Shown here: piece after piece, positions 13,579-22,499 of the stretch
Layout of the letters: every line of letters starts with the position of its first letter
How positions within the stretch are numbered: the first letter of the stretch is position 1
IMG/VR virus record: IMGVR_UViG_3300031785_000060
Span: 1-22,499 of that record
Direction: 5' to 3' (one strand)
DNA: 22,499 nt
Source: a virus
Position numbers and translations under genes: made by a program
The notes under the pieces: model-generated
Seen by the model: the letters and a program-made list of their open reading frames with translations, nothing else
What the model was told of the DNA's origin: nothing
The model's database searches: none

Positions 13579-16500
13579 CGCTACCCTCTTGGTTTGTTAT
13601 GGCTAATCCACCAACACTAAACATTGATAAACCTTTTTTTATAAAGTTTTTTAGCTCCGGTGTCATTTTTATAGTATCTCTGCGACCAGCTGCATATTCT
13701 TTAGGTACATTTGAAGTTTGTAAACCAGTTATATCTGCGTGTACTCCCGCATCACTACTAAAAAATTCTGTAAAAAAACTTGGGGCTTCTCGACTATGTC
13801 GTGAAATAAAATTATTTTCAAAACCTATGTTTTTAAGAATATCTTTAGCTGTATCAGGAATTGTTTTTTCATAATGTTGTTTTGGTACATTAGCAAATTC
13901 GGCAGCAATCCATCCTGGTCTAAATATTATACCATCGTAATCTCCTTGATATGCAAGCGTCAATAATTTTTTTATAGCTAATCTAGTCCATTTTGATGAT
14001 TCATCGATGAAAGGCCCTCGCATTTGACCATTTTCATTTTCAACATACATCTGTTTAAGTTCTAATAAATCTTTTGCCATAGATTCAAAACCTGGATCTA
14101 ATATTTTTTTAAAATCAGGGTTATCAATTAATTTCACACCCCCAACACCGGGCATATTTATATCTCGCGTAACAATTTTTTTTACAAGCTGTCTTATCTC
14201 TGCTTGATTTTTTTTGAATTTATTGAAAAATACTCCATCTGAGCTTTCTTTAGTATTTCTTGTATATACATCGTGTCTTACTTGGCCTACCAGCGCATTA
14301 AGATTTTTTAAATCTTTATATAATTCCATTGGCATATATCTTTCAACAGTTTCTATTGCTGCTTGCTGTCGAGTTTTAGCTTCTGCACTTAGACGACCAG
14401 TTTGTCGAATATCGTACAACATTACATTTTGTTGCAACTCATTAGGAATTAACGATTTTGTTAATTTAACTAATTTATTTAATATTTTTCTGTTTTCTTT
14501 AACAATAGGTACTAACTCTTTAGTTCGTGGACTATCAAACATAGGTATTAGTTCTGTTGGTTTCCCTGGTACATAATAATCTCTATATTTTTGCCCCCAA
14601 TCACTTTGTATTTCAAAAGGATATAAATATTTTTTACCTTGTTCATCAAATCTATCTTCAGTTCTAAAATGAACAACCTGATCCTCTGCACCAAGTCCTC
14701 GGTGATTAAAATGCTGCCCTTCTATATCAAAAACTGGCTCACCCATAAGATCCATATAAGTGTCCAAACCACGAAATCTATCAAGGTTTAAAGTGTGTTC
14801 TTTATAGTTTGCTTTTGCATCATCTCTAACTGATTCTCTTTGATAATTAGTAAATTCAGTAAAAGTTTCACCATCTATATCTACTTCCTGTATATAGTTT
14901 TGTTCATTACGATTTAATTGAATTAATGCTTCTTCTTTACTTGGCCATATTCCATTTTCATTACCTATTGAATCAATTCCAACTTGATCATTATTTCTAA
15001 AAGCAACCCACTTGTCGCGCGCACCAACAATCATTATCTCTACATCTTCGCCATAAAATTCTTCTTCATAAGTATACATTTCTATATCAGGAGTATTATC
15101 ATCAATTATTTTTTTTGTTTTAGGAAAATACTCTTGTATAGCAATTTTATTTCTTATAACATTTCCAGCAAATTTTTCTGCGTATCTATTACGCATATCA
15201 GCATAATTACTTTGAATATACATTGCTAAATCTTGTATGAAAAGTTCATCTGTAGCAGCATAATTATTTTCACCAGCCATTCCTTTTTGTAAACTTTCAA
15301 TACTTTTAGGAAGTTTTATTGGCCCCATATTAGCTAAATGCTCGTTTATATATTCCATCATAAATGGCTCATTTTTAAATTCGTTTTTGAATGCTATTTT
15401 GGCTGGTAGTGTATCTAATTTTTGTGATGAAAACTCTCTACCAGTAAGACCTTGATTGATTAAATTATCAAATCTTGGTTTAAGGTATGCTATAATTTCT
15501 TCTCTTAATGTTTTTTCAAATTCAGGAAAAACTTGTTCATTATTCCTAATTACAAGCAATGCTTCATCATACATTTCACCTTCTAACGCTTCTACAGCAG
15601 CTATGTTATTAGCTCCTCTATATGAAGAATCATTAATACCTAAACCAGTTATTGCTTCATCAGCTTGTTCTCTTGCATAATTTTCAACAAAATCGTGGTC
15701 AGCTGTTCCGTCTAGATCTCCTCTGACCTCATCATAAGTTGCTTTAAAATCTGGGTTTGAGTGATTTCTAGCACCTTCAGTTTTTAAGTCAGAAAAATCT
15801 GAAATTCTATAGGTAGCTACCGGAGGGCCATCTATAATTTCTTCAGGATCATAAACACTTGATTTATTTTTTGTTGACGCTAAATAACTAAAATCCATCA
15901 TATTAGCTCTAATTCTTGATCGTAAATAATCTTTTGTAACCAACTCTTGATTTTCTTTCATATTATCTAAACCTAACCACAAAAGCTCATCATCTTTTAC
16001 ATTAAGGCGTTTAAATTGTTTATAAAAATGTCCTTTTTTAGCTTTTTTTGCTGTCATTTTATTAAGAGCTGCTTCTGAACGAAGGTAAAAATTGTTTGCA
16101 TCCACATTACGAAATTCTTGTGGTCTAAATAAATTTTTATAATAATCAATATATTGTTGCTTCATTGCGTTTTCATAAATGTTTGTTTCTTCTAAACCTT
16201 CTAACAAAGTTCCATCTTCTAGAATTATTCTATTACTAGCGTGATCTCTTGGTGCTATTGTTACACTTTTGCGCATATCTTCTGGTTTGTTTATTTTTCC
16301 ATTTATTATATCTATAACATCTTCATCACGAAGAGCATTTTGATTTGAATTTTTAAAAGGATCTTTTGGATCTGGTCGTGTCATTTTAAAATATTCTTCT
16401 ATAGTTTTATCATTTTCGTGCATTAATTTATCTTCTATTGGATCTGGACTTTTATTATTATTTAATTTTAATTCACGAGTGTTTCTAAGTTTAAAAGGTT

Positions 16501-17866
16501 TTACAATAACTGGTTTTAGATCGTCAACTCGTGCTATAATCTCACCTTCTTTTCTTAATAATCTTTCAGATATTTTTTTTGTGTTTTTTAATCTTGCATC
16601 GGTTTCTGTTCCACCTAGTCTTGCACGCAATCTATCAATTTCGGGTTGATTATATTCTTGTAATCTTTTTTGTGTACCTTTTGTATATTTACCAATAGTT
16701 TTTAAATGACCTAATATATGATTTGTGTCTAATGGAATGTCATATTGTAATAAAATTGTGTCACCTCGTGCTAACTCTTCAATTCCCGCTGGTTTTATTG
16801 ACACAGATGCAAACTTTTCGCGTTTGTAAGGAGTGTTATCATTTACAGTTACTACTCTAAAAGTTCGTATTGTATTATTTCTAAAATCTACCCCTGGTTC
16901 ATTTTTTAATTTTTCTACTGACATATCTTTAGCAATAAAATCGTTATCTAATACTTTTACTAATTTTTCACGAGAAAATAATCTTGGTGATTGTACATAA
17001 TTAATAACAGCATCCTGTGTTGATATAAAATTTATTCCTTTTGCTAACTCACCATCAGGATTTAACATACTTCCCATTGTTTGTTTATCTAACAAATTAC
17101 TGGCTTGTTTTTGTATAACATTTTCCATTTTTTTTAGATCATTGGTGTTTACTTTTTCACCTTTTCTTTTTGCAAAATATTTACTTAAATAATGCCCAAG
17201 TGTAATTCCAATACCTTCAAATGGTAAATCGGCTATAGCGTTATTAAAACGATTTGCAAACTCACTTCTATTTTCATCGTATATTAAATCACGAACTAAT
17301 GGTGCATCCTCTGGAACACCTAAACTAACAACCATATCTGCCAAATTTTCGTCTTTACCTTCGTAAGCTGTAATAACAGAACCAAACGAACTTAAAAATT
17401 CTGGCATATAACGACCGCCTTTTTTTAAAATTTCCCCAACTTTTCCCGCTCTTAAAATTTTACCTAATCCTAAATAAGAACCAAAAAATTTTGCTGTTTC
17501 TTTACTAAATGTTTGTAATGCAGTTTTAGCTTCGACATCAGTAAGTTTGTCAATAGTTTTAGCAATATCGCTATCTTGACCCACAAAAAGTTTTAATGGA
17601 TTAGTAATACCACCTTTAATTAATCCACTTCTAAAAGTTTCAGGAACCCCACCTAAAAATTTATTACCAAATTCCATCAACTTATCATCTGCGTCTTTAA
17701 TTAATTTTATAGGCATTAATAAATCAGCAAAAGCATCAAATTCTGGTGTAGGATCAGGATCAACCTCTAATGTTCTTTGACCATCTTTAACAACAGTTTT
17801 TAATGGTTCATTACCTAAAAGTAAATCTCGTTCTTCTAAATATGTATCAAATAAATCTTGTGTCAT
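13565..17866 (-). CDS. Giant polyvalent-type internal virion protein
   Basis: This is the largest gene in the window (1433 residues), placed between the gp15-like and gp16-position genes, so it is probably packaged in the capsid and ejected. The N-terminal 280 residues are helical with small glycine-rich amphipathic stretches. About 330-395 (TFRVVTVN, FASVSIKPAG, ILLQYDIPLDTNHILGHL) is weakly reminiscent of ADP-ribosyltransferase folds in phage polyvalent proteins, but the key Glu motif is not clear. Around 1065-1320 lies a domain with HFRTEDRFDEQGKKY, PFEIQSDWGQ (near 1085) and, later, WTRLAIKKLLTLAYQGDYDG. This is a signature I associate with large polyvalent proteins, of unknown function. 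The start follows the previous stop directly (TAAATG), without an SD. Confidence 0.65.
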   Translation of the reverse strand: MTQDLFDTYLEERDLLLGNEPLKTVVKDGQRTLEVDPDPTPEFDAFADLLMPIKLIKDADDKLMEFGNKFLGGVPETFRSGLIKGGITNPLKLFVGQDSDIAKTIDKLTDVEAKTALQTFSKETAKFFGSYLGLGKILRAGKVGEILKKGGRYMPEFLSSFGSVITAYEGKDENLADMVVSLGVPEDAPLVRDLIYDENRSEFANRFNNAIADLPFEGIGITLGHYLSKYFAKRKGEKVNTNDLKKMENVIQKQASNLLDKQTMGSMLNPDGELAKGINFISTQDAVINYVQSPRLFSREKLVKVLDNDFIAKDMSVEKLKNEPGVDFRNNTIRTFRVVTVNDNTPYKREKFASVSIKPAGIEELARGDTILLQYDIPLDTNHILGHLKTIGKYTKGTQKRLQEYNQPEIDRLRARLGGTETDARLKNTKKISERLLRKEGEIIARVDDLKPVIVKPFKLRNTRELKLNNNKSPDPIEDKLMHENDKTIEEYFKMTRPDPKDPFKNSNQNALRDEDVIDIINGKINKPEDMRKSVTIAPRDHASNRIILEDGTLLEGLEETNIYENAMKQQYIDYYKNLFRPQEFRNVDANNFYLRSEAALNKMTAKKAKKGHFYKQFKRLNVKDDELLWLGLDNMKENQELVTKDYLRSRIRANMMDFSYLASTKNKSSVYDPEEIIDGPPVATYRISDFSDLKTEGARNHSNPDFKATYDEVRGDLDGTADHDFVENYAREQADEAITGLGINDSSYRGANNIAAVEALEGEMYDEALLVIRNNEQVFPEFEKTLREEIIAYLKPRFDNLINQGLTGREFSSQKLDTLPAKIAFKNEFKNEPFMMEYINEHLANMGPIKLPKSIESLQKGMAGENNYAATDELFIQDLAMYIQSNYADMRNRYAEKFAGNVIRNKIAIQEYFPKTKKIIDDNTPDIEMYTYEEEFYGEDVEIMIVGARDKWVAFRNNDQVGIDSIGNENGIWPSKEEALIQLNRNEQNYIQEVDIDGETFTEFTNYQRESVRDDAKANYKEHTLNLDRFRGLDTYMDLMGEPVFDIEGQHFNHRGLGAEDQVVHFRTEDRFDEQGKKYLYPFEIQSDWGQKYRDYYVPGKPTELIPMFDSPRTKELVPIVKENRKILNKLVKLTKSLIPNELQQNVMLYDIRQTGRLSAEAKTRQQAAIETVERYMPMELYKDLKNLNALVGQVRHDVYTRNTKESSDGVFFNKFKKNQAEIRQLVKKIVTRDINMPGVGGVKLIDNPDFKKILDPGFESMAKDLLELKQMYVENENGQMRGPFIDESSKWTRLAIKKLLTLAYQGDYDGIIFRPGWIAAEFANVPKQHYEKTIPDTAKDILKNIGFENNFISRHSREAPSFFTEFFSSDAGVHADITGLQTSNVPKEYAAGRRDTIKMTPELKNFIKKGLSMFSVGGLAITNQEGSDESN

Positions 17867-19684
17867 TTATTGGTTTTGTTTTAAAATTATTATTCTACTG
17901 TCTATTTTGTCGTACAGCGTATTATATTGTTGTTTTCCATATTGTCCAAAATCTTCTATTATATCTCGTTTGTTTTCTTCTAATATTTTTTGTGCTGCTA
18001 GTAAACTTTCAAGATTATCTTCTACTTTAGTTATACCATATCTTTTAAATAAACTTGTATGTTGTTGGTTTAAATCGTTAACTGTGCTTTTAGTAAGTCT
18101 TTCTATATCAGCTATGTTAACTTGTAAATCTTCTTGTTTTATAATTTTTTGAAATGCTAATTCTGGATCAAATTTTTCATTATTTTGTACTGCTTTTAAC
18201 GCTTCAGCATTCATTCTTTGTAAAACAATTTTTTGAAATTGATGTTCAAGTTGAGCAGCTCTTGCTAAATCTTGTATTGCTGTTGGATCATATTTTCTTT
18301 TAAAATATTGTTTAGTACCATATGCTTGTGTTTCCCAATTTTTTATGTCATCAGTTAGCTGATAATTTCTTGCTTTACCTAAATAATCTAAATAAGTTTT
18401 ATATGTAAGTTTTTGTTTTTCTGCAATCACATCAGGAACTTCAATAGTTCCATTACCAAACTTTTTATCTAACGAAACTGTAACACCACTATCATCACTT
18501 ATTGCGTGGCCCAGCTCAATGTTTTTCAATCGTTCTTTATAAAAGTTGACACTTGTTGCTCCCATTTTATCTAACTCATTTAAGGAATTTTTAATGTTTT
18601 GTGGTATTTCAATTTTGCCTGGTGTTGCTGCATTCTCGTTAATGTACTGGTCTAAAATTTGTTCAAAATTAATAGTTCTTTGATTAACATTAGCTTTTGT
18701 TTGTTCTGATTGTATTGACGCTATCTCATTATTTAATTTAATAACATCACTCATAGTTGAATTTATATTAGCTCGACCTTCTTCTGACATAGCTAGAACA
18801 ATAAAATCAATTTTTGGATTACTTGTGCTTGTGCCTTTTCTAATATCTTGAGCTACAGAAGTTAAACTTAAACCACTTGTTTTAGCTTCTTCAACAATTA
18901 ATGTCATCAAACCCTCATCAATTTTTTTATTTTGCTCAACTAATATTTTAAATTGTTCGTTAGTCGTTAATTTTGTTTTTGCTAAATTATTTTCTAATTT
19001 ATCTCTTATTTCTTGAATTTTATTAAATATTTTACCGGGATTCATTCCTGGTGTATTTAACAAACCCGTAATCGTAGTAGGTAATAATTCTATAGCTGTA
19101 TTTGTTGATGTTAAAAAATTTAAATGTTCTTGCTTTTCTTGAATTTTATTTTTTTCTTTAACAAAGTCTTGATAATATTTAGATGAAATAACAGATAATT
19201 TTGAACGAACATTGTGAGCAACAACTGGATCTATGTCTTTTAATCTTTTTGTAAATCCTAAAGATATAGCATCTAAATCGTCAGCTACAGTTTCATAATC
19301 ATAATCATTATTTTGTGCTTCTGTCATATAATCTGTCATATCTTTGGCAGCTGCTAGTTCTATGTCATTAGCTAACGATTCAAAAGCAACACCTCTGGCA
19401 ATTTTACCTCGCGCACCATATCCGTATTTACCTAATATGTTTTCACCGCGTTCTATTTTCTCTAAATCTTCTAAAGTTATCGGGTTTGTAGCTCCATAAA
19501 TTGTTGCTTCTTCTTTAATATATTCCATACCTTGATCACTTAAAAACGATGACATTTGATCTAACATTTTCATAAGAGGAGCTTGACCTTCAATATGTTG
19601 CTTATACACACCTCCTATAGTATCGCTCATTGGAGAATATTTAGGACTTAAAAGTTGTCGTTGATATGTTCTTCTTTCTGCCAT
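17867..19684 (-). CDS. Internal virion protein, gp15-like
   Basis: This 605-residue protein is strongly charged and helical almost throughout, with few aromatic residues and no catalytic motif. It starts MAERRTYQRQLLSPKYSP and contains long heptad-like stretches. Its position after the gp14-like gene and before the giant ejection proteins matches T7 gp15, a 747-residue helical core protein that helps form the ejection channel. Sequence similarity itself is not evident, so the call rests on order, size and composition. The ATG overlaps the upstream stop (TAATG). A GGAGGT lies 17 bases upstream, too far for optimal use, so coupling probably matters. Confidence 0.6.
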   Translation of the reverse strand: MAERRTYQRQLLSPKYSPMSDTIGGVYKQHIEGQAPLMKMLDQMSSFLSDQGMEYIKEEATIYGATNPITLEDLEKIERGENILGKYGYGARGKIARGVAFESLANDIELAAAKDMTDYMTEAQNNDYDYETVADDLDAISLGFTKRLKDIDPVVAHNVRSKLSVISSKYYQDFVKEKNKIQEKQEHLNFLTSTNTAIELLPTTITGLLNTPGMNPGKIFNKIQEIRDKLENNLAKTKLTTNEQFKILVEQNKKIDEGLMTLIVEEAKTSGLSLTSVAQDIRKGTSTSNPKIDFIVLAMSEEGRANINSTMSDVIKLNNEIASIQSEQTKANVNQRTINFEQILDQYINENAATPGKIEIPQNIKNSLNELDKMGATSVNFYKERLKNIELGHAISDDSGVTVSLDKKFGNGTIEVPDVIAEKQKLTYKTYLDYLGKARNYQLTDDIKNWETQAYGTKQYFKRKYDPTAIQDLARAAQLEHQFQKIVLQRMNAEALKAVQNNEKFDPELAFQKIIKQEDLQVNIADIERLTKSTVNDLNQQHTSLFKRYGITKVEDNLESLLAAQKILEENKRDIIEDFGQYGKQQYNTLYDKIDSRIIILKQNQ

Positions 19685-20334
19685 TATATAAAATTCATAC
19701 CTCCACCGGCAGTATTAAACACACCTCCACTAAGAGGACTTGTTTGGCCGACAAACATAGGATTGACAGCTCGATTCATTGCTACATTACCAGCTGTATT
19801 TATTTGTGAAACATTGCCAGCTATACCAGGACTAGCTATAGCACCTTGTCCACCGACAAAACCTGGTGATTGTAATGCTCCGCTCATACCTAATTGTAAA
19901 CCCGCCATTGCTAAGTTACCTAATGCTGATGCGTAACCTTGGCGTTTTGCAATATCTCCTTGCATTTCTAAATTTCTAGCTTCTCGATTAGCTTTCTCTA
20001 TATCTAAAATTTCTTGCATTTCTAATATACCAACATCTAAAGCACCTGGCCTTAATACTTGTTGTTTATTAACAGTATTTATAGAACCAAAATATGGATT
20101 TACACCACTTGCATATCCACCGGCAATATTACTTGCTAAAGCTATTTTTGTTCTTCTTAAAACTTCAACGGCTTTTTCTTTTGCTTCTACAGCTTTTACA
20201 CGACCTTCTAATCTTTTATCTCGTGCCAAAGCATCATAATATTTTTCTGTAGCTCTTGCATTAGCTCTAGCTTGAAAAAATTGTACACCGCTTAATAAAA
20301 AACTACCTACTGAAAATGCTGTACCTATACTCAT
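19684..20334 (-). CDS. Internal virion protein, gp14-like
   Basis: This 216-residue protein has an N-terminal hydrophobic segment (SIGTAFSVGSFLLSGVQFF) followed by an Ala/Arg/Lys/Glu-rich helix (about 22-65), a Gly/Asn/Pro linker (GGYASGVNPYFGS), another charged helix (about 100-135) and a Gly/Ala/Asn-rich C-terminus. This layout is typical of podophage gp14-type proteins, which are ejected first and insert into the outer membrane. T7 gp14 is a similar size (196 residues). The ATG overlaps the nozzle stop (ATGA), and the stop overlaps the gp15-like ATG. The order nozzle, gp14, gp15 supports the call. Confidence 0.65.
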   Translation of the reverse strand: MSIGTAFSVGSFLLSGVQFFQARANARATEKYYDALARDKRLEGRVKAVEAKEKAVEVLRRTKIALASNIAGGYASGVNPYFGSINTVNKQQVLRPGALDVGILEMQEILDIEKANREARNLEMQGDIAKRQGYASALGNLAMAGLQLGMSGALQSPGFVGGQGAIASPGIAGNVSQINTAGNVAMNRAVNPMFVGQTSPLSGGVFNTAGGGMNFI

Positions 20335-22499
20335 TGACTACCACTCACACTATACTCTAAGGCCAACATTGTAAAAAATAATGGTTTCGTTTGGCTAATT
20401 GTTAATTGTACTTCTTTATTATAACCTAATATTGGCGTAACTCTTTTACGACCAGTAAACAAAGTTTCACTAGAATCTAAAGTATAAGGAAATTGTTTTA
20501 GGGGAATCTCTTTACCATTAATAGCAATGTTTTGTGTTAAATATAACATCGGACTTGCTTCAACAATCCTTTTTAATCTTCCGGTCATTGTACCCGTTGG
20601 TAATTTTGGTTCCGGTGGTAATGTTTTTGCTTCTACATCATAATGTAAACCAATCTCTACATAAGTTGTAGGGATTTGGTCTATAGTTATTTCCCCCGAA
20701 ACAACATCTTTCGTACCCAGGAATATATCATCTCTAATAACTTCCACAGTTTCGCCTTCCAAGTGGGTAAGTCCTGAAACTGTTGTGCTGGTAGGTTTAT
20801 TCCCGTCCACAGCCCCATCAGATAACTGATGAGAACAATCAGTAGTTCTATCATCGTCTAATAACTCCACATAATATTTAGTTGATTCTACAAAATTTGT
20901 CGTTGCAAGTCGAGTAGAATCTGTTGTTGTAACATTTAAATTATTGCTGCCAGGTGCATCACGAACGATGCTTACAACATTAGCAGCGGGATTGGCAACT
21001 GTAAATCCCGACACAGCATTCAATGCTGTATATATATTATCTGCTGTAGTATTGTTGTTTTGGTATGGTCTAAAAAAATGAGTATTACCACTTGCGCTGC
21101 TTGGGCTACCGCTACCAGCTGCTTCTGATTGTAAAGTAATTACAGTTCCATCGTTTTTTGTAAAGGTTAATTTCGTTCCTACTGCTATGTTAGCGTAATC
21201 AGTTACAGTTACAGTTGCCGTTACATTAGTTGCTATCGACCTTTTTGTAATTACATAAATATCAGTTATGTCTACTGCACAATCTTCAAATGTTCCTGAT
21301 GTAATAAATTCACTAGGAGCAACAACTTTTTGTGTTCTATGAATAGAATAAGCAGCAATAGTGCCGTCAGTTGCATTCACTATCATCAATAAATCGCCAT
21401 CATCTGTAGATGTTGCTCTGCGAAACGCCATCTTTACTGGATTTTTTAGTAAATGGCTAGATAATAAAGATATGTTATTTGATTGATAAGACAGCTCTAC
21501 ATCACTAAATAAAAATTCTCGTAATGCTTTGCCTGATCGTTGCAAAAATATAGTACCGCCTTCAGCTGCTATTGGCATAATACCTTCTTTTGATCCTGAT
21601 TTGGTAGCTGCTTTAATTGTTAAGTTCCCTGGTGTTATTGGCTCACCTTCACCTTGCTGAACAAAAAATTCATTACCCGTAGAAAATATTTGCAAATCCC
21701 TACCAGAGCGTAAACCCGTAATTGCGTTAACACTATCTGTGCTGAGGACGGCAAAAATAGCATCATCATCAAGGGCTTCAGATTCTTTAAAATTAAAAAA
21801 ATCTCCTACTTTTGAACCAAACAAAGCATTAGGTAAACTTTTAGAACCACCAAAATATAAACGACCTTCGTGAAATGTTCCGCTCCGCGGATAACCTCTT
21901 GATGTACTCCAAACATCTTCATACCCACCTTCAAAATTCCAGCTACCATTAGAAATAGCACTTGTATTAAAAAAAGGGATTTCCACAGTTGCTTTTACAA
22001 CTGTAGCTGATGTAAATTCTATAATTCTTGCACGGCCAAAACCATTTTCATTATTAACATAATTACCTTCTTGACTATCTACGGCAAAAGTTGTTGTAGC
22101 GTCAGGTTGTGTTGTCCAATTTTCACTTACTGTTGCTACTTTAGATGAGCCAACATAATCAGATATATATCGTGTTTGACCACTACCCGTACCTCCAGTT
22201 GTTCTTATAGATGAACCTATATAAAGATCATCAGTAGAACTTGCTCCTGAATCAAGTGTAATTGTATTTGTTCCACCGGCTTGAGCTGTTCCGGTTCTTC
22301 CATTATGAAAAACAGATGAGGATGCTGTTAAAGTTGCTGTACCATCAATAGATGAAGGTGTTAATGTTCCTGGTGGATTGTTTGTTGTAACAGTAAACGC
22401 ATATCTCGAAGATGTTAACGATAAAGATGTTACTGTCCAAGTTTGGTTATTAGCGCCCCTTACTACAGATACCGGATTTAAATCTTCGTGCATAAGTAT
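20331..22499 (-). CDS. Tail nozzle protein (gp12-like), 5' end outside the window
   Basis: The core matches podophage tail tubular protein B/nozzle proteins: TWTVTSLSL near the left end, then GYPRSGTFHEGRLYFGGSKS and FGSKVGDFFNF (about 199-235), LRSGRDLQIFSTGNEFFVQQ, a GNLTIKAATKSG segment, and YYVELLDDDRTTDC near 537. It forms the distal closed end of the short tail. The frame stays open to the right edge. The first ATG (22493) lies inside what homologs have as a mid-protein 'T-H-x-x' segment, so the true start is upstream. Two extra modules interrupt the core: about 67-140 (GTAQAGG ... FAVDS) and about 421-533 (TATVTVTDYANIAVGTKLTF ... ATTNF). Confidence 0.8.
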   Translation of the reverse strand: MLMHEDLNPVSVVRGANNQTWTVTSLSLTSSRYAFTVTTNNPPGTLTPSSIDGTATLTASSSVFHNGRTGTAQAGGTNTITLDSGASSTDDLYIGSSIRTTGGTGSGQTRYISDYVGSSKVATVSENWTTQPDATTTFAVDSQEGNYVNNENGFGRARIIEFTSATVVKATVEIPFFNTSAISNGSWNFEGGYEDVWSTSRGYPRSGTFHEGRLYFGGSKSLPNALFGSKVGDFFNFKESEALDDDAIFAVLSTDSVNAITGLRSGRDLQIFSTGNEFFVQQGEGEPITPGNLTIKAATKSGSKEGIMPIAAEGGTIFLQRSGKALREFLFSDVELSYQSNNISLLSSHLLKNPVKMAFRRATSTDDGDLLMIVNATDGTIAAYSIHRTQKVVAPSEFITSGTFEDCAVDITDIYVITKRSIATNVTATVTVTDYANIAVGTKLTFTKNDGTVITLQSEAAGSGSPSSASGNTHFFRPYQNNNTTADNIYTALNAVSGFTVANPAANVVSIVRDAPGSNNLNVTTTDSTRLATTNFVESTKYYVELLDDDRTTDCSHQLSDGAVDGNKPTSTTVSGLTHLEGETVEVIRDDIFLGTKDVVSGEITIDQIPTTYVEIGLHYDVEAKTLPPEPKLPTGTMTGRLKRIVEASPMLYLTQNIAINGKEIPLKQFPYTLDSSETLFTGRKRVTPILGYNKEVQLTISQTKPLFFTMLALEYSVSGSQ

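Noticed and set aside
1-22499. CRISPR array, insertion sequence or transposase
   Set aside because: No regularly spaced repeats, no terminal inverted repeats flanking a transposase, and no DDE transposase motif; the only recombinase is the serine enzyme at 865-1602.

Overview
This AT-rich window looks like part of a tailed-phage genome (or a prophage of one) with a short T7-like (podovirus) tail. The gene order on the minus strand, the small marine-type fibre proteins, the three-TM 'GTA-type' holin and the low GC suggest a marine phage of a low-GC alphaproteobacterium such as SAR11. The host is inference; no host gene is present.

Layout. The left 3.6 kb is read on the plus strand as one tightly packed operon: an XF1762/GNAT-like protein, a compact serine recombinase, a small membrane protein, a YqaJ/lambda-Exo-type exonuclease, a RecT/Bet-like annealing protein and a LexA-like winged-helix regulator. 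It is a DNA recombination module. It starts after a probable promoter near 112-117 and collides at 3542-3565 with the minus-strand late genes.

From 22499 down to 3542 everything is on the minus strand in virion-assembly and lysis order. It runs tail nozzle (gp12-like, cut by the right edge), gp14-like and gp15-like internal virion proteins, a 1433-residue polyvalent-type protein, a 1009-residue gp16-position ejection protein, and a T7 gp17-like fibre anchor with a collagen-like end. A cluster of small fibre ORFs and two chaperone-like ORFs follows, then small membrane/coiled-coil proteins, a holin, a GH24 endolysin and a PD-(D/E)XK nuclease. Most junctions are stop/start overlaps (ATGA, TAATG, GTGA) or gaps under 20 bases, so the late block is probably transcribed as long polycistronic messages from a promoter beyond the right edge. 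The largest gap inside it is 50 bases, before the fibre anchor.

Most notable: (1) the first fibre gene has an ideal Shine-Dalgarno followed by ATT, not ATG, exactly where the conserved MPYIG-type fibre N-terminus should begin; (2) the nozzle protein carries two inserted modules; (3) a 1433-residue protein with an EIQSDW signature sits in the ejection-protein position and has a weakly ADP-ribosyltransferase-like stretch; (4) a 39-codon gene is hidden between the tail chaperone and a small membrane protein, coupled by TAATG at both ends; (5) a perfect 9-bp triplication encodes part of a collagen-like fibre linker. No tRNA, CRISPR array, insertion sequence, RNA polymerase or terminase was recognised. 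No stretch over 300 bases lacks a gene.
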